From NCBI GenBank assembly GCA_026874595.1, contig CM049320.1, positions 17,248,988 to 17,312,987 on the forward strand: a DNA stretch of 64,000 nt, written 5' to 3'. Below the pieces are notes generated by a model. It ran no database searches and was not told the origin of the DNA. It saw nothing but the letters and a program-made list of their open reading frames with translations. The stretch comes from Sipunculus nudus (lineage: Eukaryota; Annelida; Sipuncula; Golfingiida; Sipunculidae). A program made the position numbers and the translations under genes. Below are positions 32,886-46,256 of this stretch, piece after piece. Every line of letters starts with the position of its first letter. Position 1 is the first letter of the stretch.

Positions 32886-34571
32886 AGATATAATTCAAAG
32901 TATATGTAATTATCAACACAAATTGCAACCACTGGACATAGAAACTATATACTGAAAACAAATAGAGGCCCATAAAAAATATCCTTTTAAACCTGAAGTA
33001 AGGTCACTGTGACCTATATTATCTGAGCTATTGGGCTCGAACGTACACCCCAGGATAATAAAAAAAATTATACAAATGCTCCAATATTTGTATAACATGT
33101 ATTGATTGCATATTGATCATGGGATGATTTTATCATTTCCTCAAAACTGGTGGCACTACCTGTATTTTTTTAAATTTTCCAATAGAAATTTGCTCTGGAC
33201 CTTGAGATAAAGCAGTTCATCCATGGAAAGGGCACAAAATGAAAGCATTTGACCTAGAAAGGTCTAACTATATATCCAGGGAGGTCCTTGGCCAGTCTCT
33301 TTGGAAATCTGAAATTAGGTCATGGTGACCTATATTCTGTGAACTTTGGGCCAAAGACATGATTTATAGCATCCTGTAGGTCAGATGGGAACAATTTGTA
33401 TCCGCTGGCCCTAGAATATTCCAATGTTATATACAGGAAATCTTAAACAATATCCATGGAGACCTGAAAATTAGGTCATGAAATTCTATATTTCAGGCCA
33501 AAAAAAAACATTTTAAGCACCTAGACAGTCGGACAAAGTAGTACACTTCTCTGTTGGACCTAGCATTTTCTGTCTTGATATCCAGGGATGTTCTTCAGAA
33601 ATATTCATGGTCATTTTTAGGTCAGCCGACTGCTTACAAAAGGACTAGATTTCATGGGAATGGCGGAAAACATCGTGAAACTTTTAATTTCACGTTGATT
33701 TTGAAGAATTAACTTGTTACAGTTTAATTAGGAAAAAAACCTACAAAATTTGGCATTCAGATGATAAAATTCATTTTGTGAATCTCGTCCTAGTCAGCTG
33801 AGCATCATAACCTTGGGTCACTTGTTTTTATTCTCACTGTAACCAAAATCATACTATTCAGTCAAATTACATGATTTATGAAGTAGATATAATTCAAATT
33901 ATGTGTAATTAGCAACGGAATGGCATTCACACAAGTCAGCCCGGTAGGCTTGTTTAAAACCAAATAATAGGAAGAGGTAACGTAAGTGTTATATTAACTG
34001 CCGTCGTGCACAGCAAACGTCAAGTATGGAATAACAGACTGTCAGCAATCTGAAATTTAAAGTCATTTTGATAATTATGGTTACAGTAGAGAGTTCATGA
34101 TTAAGGTACTAAATCTCACAGAATTCACGTAAGATGTTCTTCAGTGGACTTAGAACTGACAATTTTTTAATTTTTCACTTTTTATGACTCGAAAGCACCC
34201 AGCCATCCTGACATTTTATTTGAGAATTTTATGATTTTTTTAATGATGTAAAATGTGTACAACATTGTGTATGTATCTGAAACCTATGGAAAACCTGTTA
34301 TGCCTTAAGGGCAACTCTCCCCTTCCCTTCTAGACAGAATTTCCTGTAAAAAGGTCATAATTTCAAATGATTAGAATTCCATGTTCACATTTCCTTTGGC
34401 CCTCCTTCCTTAACCCAGTGAGCTATGGGCTTCTAGGGCTATGCTTATGTCAATAGGACCTTGGTCTGTCCAAGGTACACATGGATTCTTACACATTTTA
34501 GATGATCATTAATTACATGACAATTTATTTTCTGTACATTATTCATGAAGGCTTTTTCTGTGTGTAAACAG

Positions 34572-34671
34572 TGTCTTGCTGTACTGGTGACTAAGGTACC
34601 TGACCAGAAGCTGAAGCTAGATCTACTGAGCAGAGTGGTAAAGCAGATCAAGCCGTTCCTAAACCACTGAG
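34572..34671 (+). pseudogene. Tandem copy of the 29334 exon-like segment, with internal stop
   Basis: Same acceptor and donor context as 29334-29433 and same length. The frame reads CLAVLVTKVPDQKLKLDLLS and RVVKQIKPFLNH, then TGA where the 29-kb copy has AGA one codon before the donor. Confidence 0.6.
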
Positions 34672-37547
34672 GTCAGTGCACAAGCTGAAAATTTTACACA
34701 GAATGAGTACACATATTGAAAGTCATCTTGGCTATAGAAATCACTCTTTGTCTGTTGTCCATATGTAAGTCTGTCTGTCAGTCTGTTTGCTGTCCGTTAA
34801 CAGGGCATAATTTTAACCACTGGACCTAAACATTTCATTCTGAAAACCAATGGAGGTCCTTAAAATATCCTTCGAAACCTGAAGTAGGATCACTCTGACC
34901 TATATTCCCTGAGCTATTGAGCTCGAACGTACACCACAGGATAATAAAAAATTGATACAAATGCTCCAATATCTGTATAACTTGTGTACTGATTGCATAT
35001 TGATCATGGAATGTTTTTATCATTTCCCGAAGACTGGTCCACCACCTGTATTTTATCTGATTTTCTCAATTTGCTCGAGACCTTCGGATGAAGCAGTTCA
35101 TCGATTAAAAGGGCACAAATTGTAACCATTAGACCTAGAAAATTCTCACTGTGCATCCAGGGATGTCCTGGACCAGTCTCATTGGAAACAAGAAATTAGG
35201 TCATGGTGACCTATATTCCGTGAACTTTGGGCCAAAGACATGATTTATAGCATCCTGTAAGTCAGATGGGCACAAGTTGTATCCGCTGGCCCTAGAATAT
35301 TCCAATGTTATATACAGGAAATCTTAAACAATATCCATGGAGACCTGAAATTGGGTCATGAAGTTCTATATTTTAGGCCAAAAAAACATTTTAAGCACCT
35401 AGACAGTCGGACTCAGTGGAACACTTCTCTGTTGGACCTAGCATTTTCTGTCTTGATATCCAAGGATGTCTTTCACAAATATGCATGGTTATTTTTAGGT
35501 CAGCTGACTGCTTACAAAAAGACTAGATTTCATGGGAATTGCTGAACATGTCATAAAAATTTTTTTTCTTGTTGATTTTGAAGAATTAACTTGCTACAGT
35601 TTAATTGGGATAAAACCTACAAAATTTGATAAAAGATGATAAAATTCATTTTGTGAATCTCTTCCTAGTCAGCTGAGCATCATGACCTTCGGTCATTTGT
35701 CTTTATTCTCACTGAAACCAAAATCTTACTATTCAGTCAAATTACATTATTCCTCAACCACAGAGGTCAGTGCACAAGTTGAAAATTTTACACAGAATGA
35801 GCAATTATACACATATTGAAAGTCATCTTGGCTATAGAAATCATTCTTTGTCTGTTGTCCATATGTAAGTTTGTCTGTCAGTCTGTTTGCCATCCGTTAA
35901 CAGGGCATAATTTTAACCACTGGGCCTAGACACTTATTTTGAAAACCAATGGAGGTCTATAAAATATCCTTCTAAACCTGAAGTAAGATCACTCTGACCT
36001 ATATTCCCTGAGCTATTGAGCTCGAACGTACACCCCAGGATAATAAAAAATTGACACAAATGCTCCAATATCTGTATAACTTATGTACTGATTGCATATT
36101 GATCATGGAATGTTTTTATCATTTCCCGAAGACTGGTCCACCACCTGTATTTTATCTGATTTTCTCAATTTGCTCGAGACCTTCAGATGAAGCAGTTCAT
36201 CCATTAAAAGGGCACACATTGTAACCATTAGACCTAGAAAATTCTCACTGTGCATCCAGGGATGTCCTGGACCAGTCTCATTGGAAACCTGAAATTAGGT
36301 CATGGTGACCTATATTCCGTGAACTTTGGGCCAAAGACATGATTTATAGCATCCTGTAAGTCAGATGGGCACAAGTGGTATCCGCTGGCCCTAGAATATT
36401 CCAATGTTATATACAGGAAATCTTAAACAATATCCATGGAGACCTGAAATTAGGTCATGAAGTTCTATATTTTAGGCCAAAAAAACATTTTAAGCACCTA
36501 GACAGTCGGACACAGTAGAACACTTCTCTGTTGGACCTAGCATTTTCTGTCTTGATATCCAAGGATGTCTTTCACAAATATGCATGGTTATTTTTAGGTC
36601 AGCCGACTGCTTACAAAAAGACTAGATTTCATGGGAATTGCTGAACATATCATGAAAATTTTTTTTCTTGTTGATTTTGAAGAATTAACTTGCTACAGTT
36701 TAATTGGGATTAAACCTACTAAATTTGGCATTCAGATGATAAAATTCATTTTGTGAATCTCTTCCTAGTCAGCTGAGCATCATGACCTTCGGTCACTTGT
36801 TTTTATTCTCACTGAAACCAAAATCTTACTATTCAGTCAAATTACATTATTTATGAAGTAGATATAATTCAAATTATGTGTAATTAGCAACGGAATGGCA
36901 TTCACACAAGTCAGCCCGGTAGGCTTGTTTAAAACCGGATAATAGGAAGAGGTAACGTTAGTGTTATATTAACTGCCATCCTGCACAGCAAACGTCAAGT
37001 ATGGAATAACAGACTGTCAGCAATCTGAAATTTAACGTCATTTTGATAATTATGGTTACAGTAGAGAGTTCATGATTAAGGTATTAAATCTCACAGAATT
37101 TACGTAAGATGTTTTTCAGTGGACTTAGAACTGACAATTTTTTAATTTTTCACTTTTTATGACTCGAAAGCACCCAGCCATCCTGACATTTTATTAGAGA
37201 ATTTTATGATTTTTTTAATGATGTAAAATGTGTACAACATTGTGTATGTATCTGAAACCTATGGAAAACCTGTTATGCCTTAAGGGCAACTCTCCCCTTC
37301 CCTTCTAGACAGAATTTCCTGTAAAAAGGTCATAATTTCAAATGACTAGAATTCCATGTCCACATTTCCTTTGGCCCTCCTTCCTTAACCCATTGAGCTA
37401 TGGGCTTCTAGGGTCTGTGCTTATGTCAATAGGACCTTGGTCTGTCCAAGGTACACATGGATTCTTACACATTTTAGATGATCATTAATTACATGACAAT
37501 TTATTTTCTGTACATTTTTCATGAAGGCTTTTTGTGTTTGTAAACAG

Positions 37548-37631
37548 TGTCTAAGGTACCTGACCAGAAGCTGAAGCTAGATCTACTGAGCAGAGTGGTA
37601 AAGCAGATCAAGCCGTTCCTCAACCACTGAG
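37548..37631 (+). pseudogene. Tandem copy of the exon-like segment, 16-bp deletion and stop
   Basis: Identical to the 34572 copy except for loss of 16 bp after TGTC (which shifts the frame) and a T-to-C change. It keeps the same TGA before the donor. The short array unit at about 35752-35765 retains only the last bases of the exon, without the TGA. Confidence 0.6.
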
Positions 37632-39446
37632 GTCAGTGCACAAGCTAAAAATTTTACACAGAATGAGCAATTATACACATATTGATAGTCATCTTGGCTA
37701 TAGAAATCACTCTTTGTCTGTTGTCCATATGTAAGTCTGTCTGTCAGTCTGTTTGCTGTCAGTTAACAGGGCATAATTTTAACCACTGGACCTAGACACT
37801 TCATTCTGAAAACCAATGAAGGTCCGTAAAATATCCTTCGAAACCTGAAGTAAGATCACTCTGACCTATATTCCCTGAGCTATTGAGCTCGAACGTACAC
37901 CCCAGGATAATAAAAAATTGACACAAATGCTCCAATATCTGTATAACTTATGTGGTGATTGCATATTGATCATGGAATGTTTTTATCATTTCCCGAAGAC
38001 TGGTCCACCACCTGTATTTTATCTGATTTTCTCAATTTGCTCGAGACCTTCAGATGAAGCAGTTCATCCATTAAAAGGGCACAAATTGTAACCATTAGAC
38101 CTAGAAAATTCTCACTGTGCATCCAGGGATGTCCTGGACCAGTCTCATTGGAAACCTGAAATTAGGTCATGGTGACCTATATTCCGTGAACTTTGGGCCA
38201 AAGACATGATTTATAGCATCCTGTAAGTCAGATGGGCACAAGTTGTATCCGCTGGCCCTAGAATATTCCAATGTTATATACAGGAAATCTTAAACAATAT
38301 CCATGGAGACCTAAAATTAGGTCATGAAGTTCTAAATTTTAGGCCTAAAAAACATTTTAAGCACCTAGACAGTCGGACACAGTAGAACACTTCTCTGTTG
38401 GACCAAGCATTTTCTGTCTTGATATCCAAGGATGTCTTTCACAAATATGCATGGTTATTTTTAGGTCAGTTGACTGCTTACAAAAAGACTAGATTTCATG
38501 GTAATTGCTGAACATATCATGAATTTTTTTTTTCTTGTTGATTTTGAAGAATTAACTTGCTACAGTTTAATTGGGATAAAACCTACAAAATTTGGCATTC
38601 AGATGATGATAAAATTCATTTTGTGAATCTCTTCCTAGTCAGCTGAGCATCATGACCTTCGGTCACTTGTTTTTATTCTCACTGAAGCCAAAATCTTACT
38701 ATTCAGTCAAATTACATTATTTATGAAGTAGATATAATTCAAATTGTGTAATTAGCAACGGAATGGCATTCACACAAGTCAGCCCGGTAGGCTTGTTTAA
38801 AACCGGATAATAGGAAGAGGTAACGTAAGTGTTATATTAACTGCCGTCCTGCACAGCCAACGTCAAGTATGGAATAACAGACTGTCAGCAATCTTAAATT
38901 TAACGTCATTTTAATAATTATGGTTACAGAAGAGAGTTCATGATTAAGGTACTAAATCTCACAGAATTTACGTAAGATGTTTTTCAGTGGACTTAGAACT
39001 GACAATTTTTTAATTTTTCACTTTTTATGACTCGAAAGCATCTAGCCATCCTGACATTTTATTTGAGAATTTTATGATTTTTTTAATGATGTAAAATGTG
39101 TACAACATTGTGTATGTATCTGAAACCTATGGAAAACCTGTTATGCCTTAAGGGCAACTCTCCCCTTCCCTTCGAGACACAGAAATTCCTGTAAAAAGGT
39201 CATAATTTCAAATGACTAGTATTCCATGTTTACATTTTCTCTTCTCTGTTGGACCTAGCATTTTCTGTCTTGATATCAAGGGATGTCCTTCAGAAATATG
39301 CATGATCATTTTAGGTCAGCCGACTGCTTACAAAAAGACTAGATTTCATTGGAATGGCTGAACCGTCATGAAACGTCACTCTTCATTCGGTGTCCGGCTG
39401 TCCGTTCCTGAATACTTGTGGCGCTACCTGTATTTTTCCAATTTTT

Positions 39447-40939
39447 AGCTCGGCTGACTATATAAGTCTTGGTCTTTTGTCTGTCCGTCCATTAACAGGT
39501 CAATTTTTAAAAATTTGAAATTTGGTGTAGAATTAGATATCCCCGATATCTCCTGCAATTCCGAAAAATTAAGATATGAAGGTAAAACCTCGGTCGGGGA
39601 AACTATGCAAGGTTGCGCAGCAGCCGCAGTCATTTCATTTGGACGCGAAAAATCATCATTATAAAATTTGACATGTTCATAGATAGGGATAATAGGACGA
39701 AGGTTATTTAAAATTGGGTCATGACCTTAACTAGGACAGTGACCTTGACCTTGAATAGGTCCATTTTGAGGAAAATCACACATATCCTAAACTTTCTCAA
39801 AAAATGTCATGGATTGATCCAAAAATCAACTTGACCAAAGATCTTGGACAATGTTGTCATGTACCGGAAATTGGTAGTGCCACCTGTTATCCTTTTCTTG
39901 TTTTTATTCCGTTTAATACCCCCATTATTGCCACTTAACATTACTGTGAGCATTAAGTAAAACACTAATCGACAGATTTCTTTCATATTATGCATGTACA
40001 TCAACATGGGTTATGGGATGATGTATATTAAAATTTGGGTCATAACCTTTCCTATCAGAATGGCCTTTATCTTGAATAATATCATATATGGTTAAGATCG
40101 CAAGGAATCATAAATACCTAAATAAGGGACGATGGATTGGTCCAAAAATCAAATTGACCAAAGATCTTGGATAGCTTTGTCTTCTGAGTAAAAACAGGTG
40201 GTGCCACCTTCTGTCCTTTTCTTGTTTTTGCGCCTTTTAATACCCCATTATTGCCACTTGACCGTACTGTTAGCATTATAAGTCTTCAACTAATAGACCG
40301 ATTTGGCTTAAATTGTGCATGCTCATTGATCTTGGATACCTCCTACATTGTATTTAAGACTGGTGGCGCTATCTCCAATCGTTAATGCGTGGCATCCATC
40401 CATACGTTTGCTTTCGGTGAAAATTGCTAATATCTCCGGAGTGGATCAAGGTATTGGTCTGAAATCTGGCATGTAGGAAAGTTTTGTCGTTAAACATGTT
40501 TGACAGGAGGCGCCACCTACCTGCTCATTTCTATAGAATAAATTTTCCTTTTCGGAGGAGTGATTTGCCCTATTGGCCATAAAATGTGCATGTCTATATT
40601 TCTTGGACTCCTCTGTCTTTTCCTTGAGACTGGTAGCTCCATCAGAATTGTTTTTGTGTGGGGTTCATCCATACATTTGCCTTGAGTGAATATTGCTCGT
40701 ATCTCCCGAGTGTTTCAAGGTATTGGTCTAAAATTTCGCATGTCAATCCATCTTGTAGAGGTTTCTCGTAAACCAGACAGGTGGCACTAGGTGTTTTTGT
40801 TGATTAAATTAATGTCCTTTTCTCAAAGTTTTAGTGGACTATATTCAGGAGTGGTGGTGTGACATTCCACTCAATCTCTCTCATCAACCATTCCTCTCTG
40901 ACTTTGGCAGATACAAGTTGTTTGTTAACTGTTTTCTAG
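39447..40939 (+). repeat. Family A 5' end followed by family C core and 3' end
   Basis: Starts TTTTTAGCTCGGCTGACT at 39447, then passes into family C blocks ('gaccttgaccttgaat', 'ggtattggtctgaaat', GGAGGCGCCACC). The family C 3' end here is AGTT-GTTTGTT-AACT followed by GTTTTCTAG, with CTAG at 40936-40939. Confidence 0.7.
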
Positions 40940-41504
40940 CTGAAACGTGATACAAAAAAACCCAGTATCTGAATAAATAATGCATTGATTGCCTTGATAT
41001 TTGCATGAATATTAATCATAGTGTTTCATCAGTTACTGTACACTGGTTGTGCCACCTTAATTTTTTACAATTTTTTTAATTTTGCCCTTTTAATGAGACC
41101 TTCAGATGAAGTGGTCATCTGTTAACATTATACAAACTCTAACTGCTGATCTTATAATCTTCTAACTTGAAAACCAGGGAGAATAATAAGAAATCTCCTT
41201 GGAAACCTTAAAATAGGTCTCCATTTCCCATATTCTCCCGAGATAGAGGGTTCATAAGTACCCCAAAGAATAATTAAAAACTTGATACAAAAGTTCAAGT
41301 GTATGAATAAGTAATGCTTTGATGGTCTTGATTCTTTGTATATATATTGATCATGGAGTGTTTCATCAGTTCCTGCAGAATTATGACACTAACTTTTTTT
41401 CAAATTTTTGTTTTTTTTTTGTTTTTATGAGATCTTTAAATGAAGTGGTCATCTGTCCAAAAGTTACATATTTCTACGGACTATTCACAAAATTCATAAT
41501 GTTT
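40940..41504 (+). repeat. Family A internal fragment
   Basis: Carries the 'gatacaaaa...ccagtatctgaata' and 'gtgtttcatcagttactg' blocks of family A. It is cut on the left by the family C end at 40939 and on the right by the next family A start. Confidence 0.65.
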
Positions 41505-43079
41505 AGCTCAGCTGACTATAAGTCATCTGAGCTATAGTCGTGGTCCTTTGTCCGTCGTCCGGCCGTCCGTCCGTTAACAGGGCACGTTTTAAAACCGTTG
41601 GACCTACGAATCCAAAATTCTGCATACCAATAGACATCCCGAAAATCTCCTACCATACCAAAAATTGGGTCATTAAGACTTCATTCCTTTGAGATATTAA
41701 GGAAAAACCTCCGTTTTCCATAAAAAAACCTTTGTTACACTTCAAAGCTGCCTAATATCAAAACCACTGACCTGTTTTTGATCATATTTAGTATTCATAT
41801 TTTTCCATACATTTTCTGTGCACATACCAAAAATTAGGTTAGTATTGGGTATTATTTTGAAGTTATGGGCCCAAATATAATGCAGTTTCTTAAAAATCAG
41901 GAAATATATTTGTTCACTTAACATGAGAATTGCTGAAGCTGGAGATTTTTTTTCAGAAATATAACTTTATTTAATCAAGATTCAATTGTTTACCCAAAAT
42001 TAGAATTGAATTTTGCAAATTTTTCAAGTTATTAGCATAAATAAAAAATCAGTACCTTAAATTTTGTCTGACTTTGGCAATGGCACGTTTTTTCCCTGTA
42101 AGCACTGTTGATTTAATTTTCACAGCATATATACATAAGGATTTAATCTTTTAAAAAAATTTCAAAGGAATTATTTGAAAAGAGTAGCTTTTATTCAAGT
42201 TTTCATACACCATGTCAAGTGTTGTTTACATCTGGCCCACCTAGTAATACAGTCTTCACTTGCATTTTGTAACCCACCCCAGGCAGCTTGCCTTGGCTTA
42301 GCTTGGCCACTACTAGCAGGCTTTCCCTCTGCCCTGCACTCCCACCCCCAGCTGGTGCATAAACTAGATGTCTGTTATAATTTTCTGTATTTTATTTTAT
42401 TTTTGGCTATGCTACATTTTAGATTTTGTATTGTACCACCAGGGTTACAATGATTAAAGTGCACATTTAATTGTGTCCACAAAGTGATGTATTCCTATGA
42501 AAGTGTGGATGTTCATCAGAGTGCTCATTAAAGATTTTAATTTGTTTGACTTATAACTCATGGTTGTATCAGTTGTTACATGATACTGGCTAAATAATCA
42601 AAATTTATATTGCTGATCCTTTATTTCAGTTCATAAAATTAAACATTCCCAACTCCAGTTTGCTCCTGGTATAATATATTGGGTGTTTTGATCCTTGAAT
42701 TAATTTTAACACGTATTAGTTTCATAGTTGAGAATACCTTTTTTTTTTCCTGATACCATTTAAAAAAATATTCAAATTTTTCCTGTTAGTGCTGTGGATT
42801 CAATTTTCACAGCATGTACACATTAGCATTTAATCTGTTAAAATCTGAAATTTTAAACTAATTGATCAAAAACTGTAGATTTTATTCAAGTTTCCAGGTA
42901 CTAAGTCTTCATTGTTTACATCAGGTCAGTATAAATGCAGTGTACTGGGCAGTTACATAACACCTTCAGGTCTGACCTACTGCCACTGTGAGTGTCTGGG
43001 TCAGGCTGGGTCAGGCAGTAATTACCAGAGAGCCTCTGTTTCTCTCTCTCTTTTTCTCTCTCTTTCTCTGGCAGTCCAG

Positions 43080-43110
<31 letters not shown>

Positions 43111-43129
43111 CTCTGCTTTTTCTCTTTCT

Positions 43130-43160
<31 letters not shown>

Positions 43161-44592
43161 ACCCTTATTGCCTCCCTTCCTCCCTCCGTCCCATTCTGTT
43201 GACAGGTACTATAAACTAGATACATTATTTATAAATGTTGATGCAATTTAGAAATGTGAATCAACTGAAATATTTACAATCACATGTATTTTATACTGTA
43301 AATTTATAGTAACATTCGTAAACCTGGATAAAATTATGTAATGAAAAAAGGAATAAATGCAAATATTGTTAATTTTTTATTGGCTCAGTAGAATGGGGAA
43401 AAAATGATTTGCTTTGTTTCTCCATCTTTCTGCCTGTTTTAAATATTTAATGTTCATGAATAAACTTTTTTTTTATAATCACTGTTGAATTAAATTTTAT
43501 ATCCTGTATGTACATGCAAGGGTGTTGTAACTCTCACCATCCCCTTCTTCATCCCACTGAGGCTTTGCTCCTTGGCACTGTGAAAATAGTTCTATGGCTA
43601 TAGCATGAAATTTAATAATTAAAGAAAATATCTACAGAGAGACAGAGGCGTTGTAACTCTAATCATAACACAACACCCCCCCCCCCCCCCATCAAGTCAT
43701 TGGACTTGTGGAGTGGGGACGCTATGGCAACTGTATACATATCATAAAATTGATAAAAAAAGGTTTACAAAATAAATTGGATCTCATCAGACAAATGTGT
43801 AAACTGTTGAACTGTCAACAGCTTATCAAAAATGTAACCAATTGAAAGGCATGGTCAGATCTCAAATATTATTTGCAACATTTTCTTCAATCATGTAAAC
43901 CGATCATGGCCCAAATTACCTCTTCCTCTCAAACTTTATCTACATTTCATCATATTTTTAATATTTTAACCTTCTAGGTGGTTCAGTACTGTTGACCATT
44001 TGTCCATAGGTACCTATGAACATGCCAGAAATTATGTCAATATTGTGTAATATGTAGACGTGAGGGTCCTCAAAATAATGTACCTTGTCAAGACCGATCT
44101 TGTCAAGATATCATGTCATACAGTAACAAATTCATAAATCCCCTCATCAGCATAGTTAATCATTACCTTGTATCTGTCAAATTGAAAGCTTGCAGTTTTC
44201 CATACACTATAGATCCTTCAACAAATAGCCTTATCATCATTATACCACTGCTTAGTATACTGTCATTGCATTCATATTTGTTCAGACAAATTTTTTTCGA
44301 CCCCTCCCTAATAAATAAAAAATCAACCACTATATTTTACTCCATATTAATCCATCAGTCAGATTATTTCATATATCATTTACTCACATATTACATTATA
44401 TTCCTTTATAAAATCCCAACATGACCATGATATTCATAAGCTTTTTCTACTCAATATAGTATAACAATGGTGATCATGATCAGCTGAGCGCCGTGACCCA
44501 TGGGTCCCTTGTTTTTGTTCTGGGACAGTTAATTTGTTCATTGTTCAACGTTCATTGAATTCAGCCGGGCGTCATGGCCCATGGGCCGCTAG
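41505..44592 (+). repeat. Family A element with two successive 3' ends and inserted repeats
   Basis: Starts in T-rich sequence with AGCTCAGCTGACTATAAGTC and ATCTGAGCTATA (5' hairpin). It contains a direct duplication of about 120 bp ('ttttcacagcat' blocks near 42118 and 42808) and poly-C at 43675-43690. Two family 3' ends follow: GACCCATGGGTC with CTTG at 44508-44511, and GGCCCATGGGCC with CTAG at 44589-44592. Confidence 0.6.
43040..43162. repeat. (TC)n-rich microsatellite
   Basis: Imperfect TC tracts. Open frames on both strands here only translate the repeat (Ser/Leu or Arg/Glu). Confidence 0.9.
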
Positions 44593-44640
44593 TTATTTGG
44601 AAGAATTCATCATAAAGCAGTAACTTTTAATTTGTTTCAG

Positions 44641-44687
44641 AAATAGCATCATGACAGGAATTCTGCAACTGGGAGCAACCATTACAA
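44641..44687 (+). CDS. Short exon-like segment, unidentified plus-strand gene
   Basis: 47 bp between a strong acceptor (pyrimidine-rich, ttgtttcag) and a consensus donor ACAA|gtaagt. One frame is open: NSIMTGILQLGATIT, entering with two bases missing and leaving with one. It lies 48 bp after a family A end. The identity is unknown; the splice signals are the only evidence. Confidence 0.35.
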
Positions 44688-44881
44688 GTAAGTTGAAAGT
44701 CACTAATATTTGGTTAAATGTGCGAGTTGACTAACTAAGAGAAACATAAACTAAAACAATATCCACTAACATTTGGTTTAGTCACATACATAGCACAACA
44801 CATATACGTACAGTCTGCGATAATTCCTATGATAAGGTGTGGCACAAAATGCAGATGTTTTATTACGTATACATAATTGTG

Positions 44882-44990
44882 AGCTTTTCTGTATTAATGA
44901 GAATTCTCTGTTAAAGTTTATACGCCAGAGTAAGCCAACCGAAAATTTTCCCTTATTGGGCCCATCATCGCCCACCCCGCCTCGTTCCCG
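44882..44990 (+). repeat. DIRS-like element left inverted terminal repeat
   Basis: Reverse complement of 49732-49840 with few mismatches. Shared blocks include 'ctgttaaagtttat', 'gtaagccaaccgaaaat' and 'cccaccccgcctcgtt'. Confidence 0.9.
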
Positions 44991-45544
44991 TATGGATGTG
45001 TGATCACGCTCTGCGCGATTCGTCCACTGTTTTGGTTTGTACAGTCGGGTTTGCCAACTGAATTGAGAGTAGTGATTCTTTTTCCCTCCCCGCCATGGAG
45101 ACCCCTTACTGTTTTTGTGGTTAATAAATCCCAACTCGGGATTCTCACCCCACTTGTTTCACTTGCCGTTCACACAATGACATCTACCGGGGCCCTGCTG
45201 ATTCCTGCTTCTATTGTCAGCCATGATCGTCTGACAAATGGGCCTTGTTCCATGCCTAGTCCCACTCCCTGGTTGTAGGGGTTCCCTGTACACGGTGACC
45301 TTATCTGGTCCCGTTGTTCCCATAAGGGGGAGGGGGAATCCTACCATGGGTGGACGCAACACGTCCATGTTACGTTCCCCATCCATTCCAACCTGTGAAG
45401 TTACTTCCCCAGTAGTTCTACCGCTACATATCTTACTATTAATTTAACGTAAGCGGAAGTCCTCCTCTGTTCCCTCGGCTTCACATTCGGACCCCAGTCC
45501 GCTAATATCATTTTGCGAAACTCTCAGGTTTTTGATCTTCACTG

Positions 45545-46256
45545 ATGTCGGATCTAGAGGATTCGTCTAGACCCTCGTCCGTTCGTCCGGTTGCCTCACC
45601 GCCCAAGTTACTCTCACCTCGTCCGCTGCCCTCCCCGCCGGCCCCCCGCCGGCTTCCTTTCTTGTCTCCGGAGCCGGCTGTTGCTGTCACGCTGGATTCT
45701 TCGGGGCTTCATTCAGCTGAGGTGGTTAATTCCGGTCCTGCTTCTCCTTTCTTTCAGCCGCCCTCGCTTCCTGTGCTTCCAGCTGGTCTGGCGGGCTGTT
45801 CTGCGATCTCTGGCCGGCCGTCCACCTCTTTGTTTCAGACTCAGGCTGCTGTTCCGCCTGTGGGCCCAGTTCCTGTGGCTTCTCGGCTCGATCCTGCTGC
45901 TAGCCGACAACGGCTTCTTTTTTTTACAGCCTCCAGTCATTCCGGCTCCACGGGAATCGTTGAATCCCGCTTCAAGGCGTTCCCAGGCATCGCCTTCATC
46001 TTCTGCTGTCGATCCCGCCCTGGCTACAGACCAGTGGTCGGTGATCGCGCTCCAGTGCCTGGATTGGCGTGCGTGCAAATCTGCGCTGCTTGACCTAGTT
46101 GCTACCTCCACGCAGGAGACGCAACCAGACGGTCCTAAGTTCCGTCGGCTCCAGCCTCGGCGTTTCCCTGGCGTCGGCGTCCGGTTTCTAATTAAATCCG
46201 GCCGCCCTTCAATCGCCTTCCTCCACACCGCCGGTGTGTATGGAATTCACGGTTAA
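45545..46256 (+). pseudogene. DIRS gag-like proline/serine-rich region
   Basis: A 182-codon frame opens MSDLEDSSRPSSVRPVAS and is Pro/Ser-rich. An overlapping frame continues to 46256. Position between the left terminal repeat and the RT marks it as the gag-like ORF. No zinc knuckle was seen. The frame break near 46090 shows it is decayed. Confidence 0.6.

Larger units (their letters stand above)
32890..39240 (+). repeat. Tandem array of a 1.87-kb unit (family A plus exon-bearing host sequence)
   Basis: Anchor 'actattcagtcaaattaca' occurs near 33855, 35730, 36830 and 38700. Full units are therefore about 1875 and 1865 bp, one unit is 1106 bp, and the last is truncated at about 39240. The short unit lacks about 780 bp, joined at 'attacattat|tcctcaacc'. 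A more diverged half-unit starts at 32890. Units carry perfect IR3 palindromes at 33317, 35198, 36297 and 38164, plus 33001 in the diverged copy. Full copies are near-identical over hundreds of bases, so the amplification is recent. Confidence 0.85.

Noticed and set aside
43022-43225. Arg/Glu-rich minus frame and Ser/Leu-rich plus frames
   Set aside because: They translate a TC/GA microsatellite.
45591-46256. Overlapping plus and minus frames in the 45-49 kb GC-rich block as separate genes
   Set aside because: They are shadows of, or frame remnants within, the DIRS-like element.
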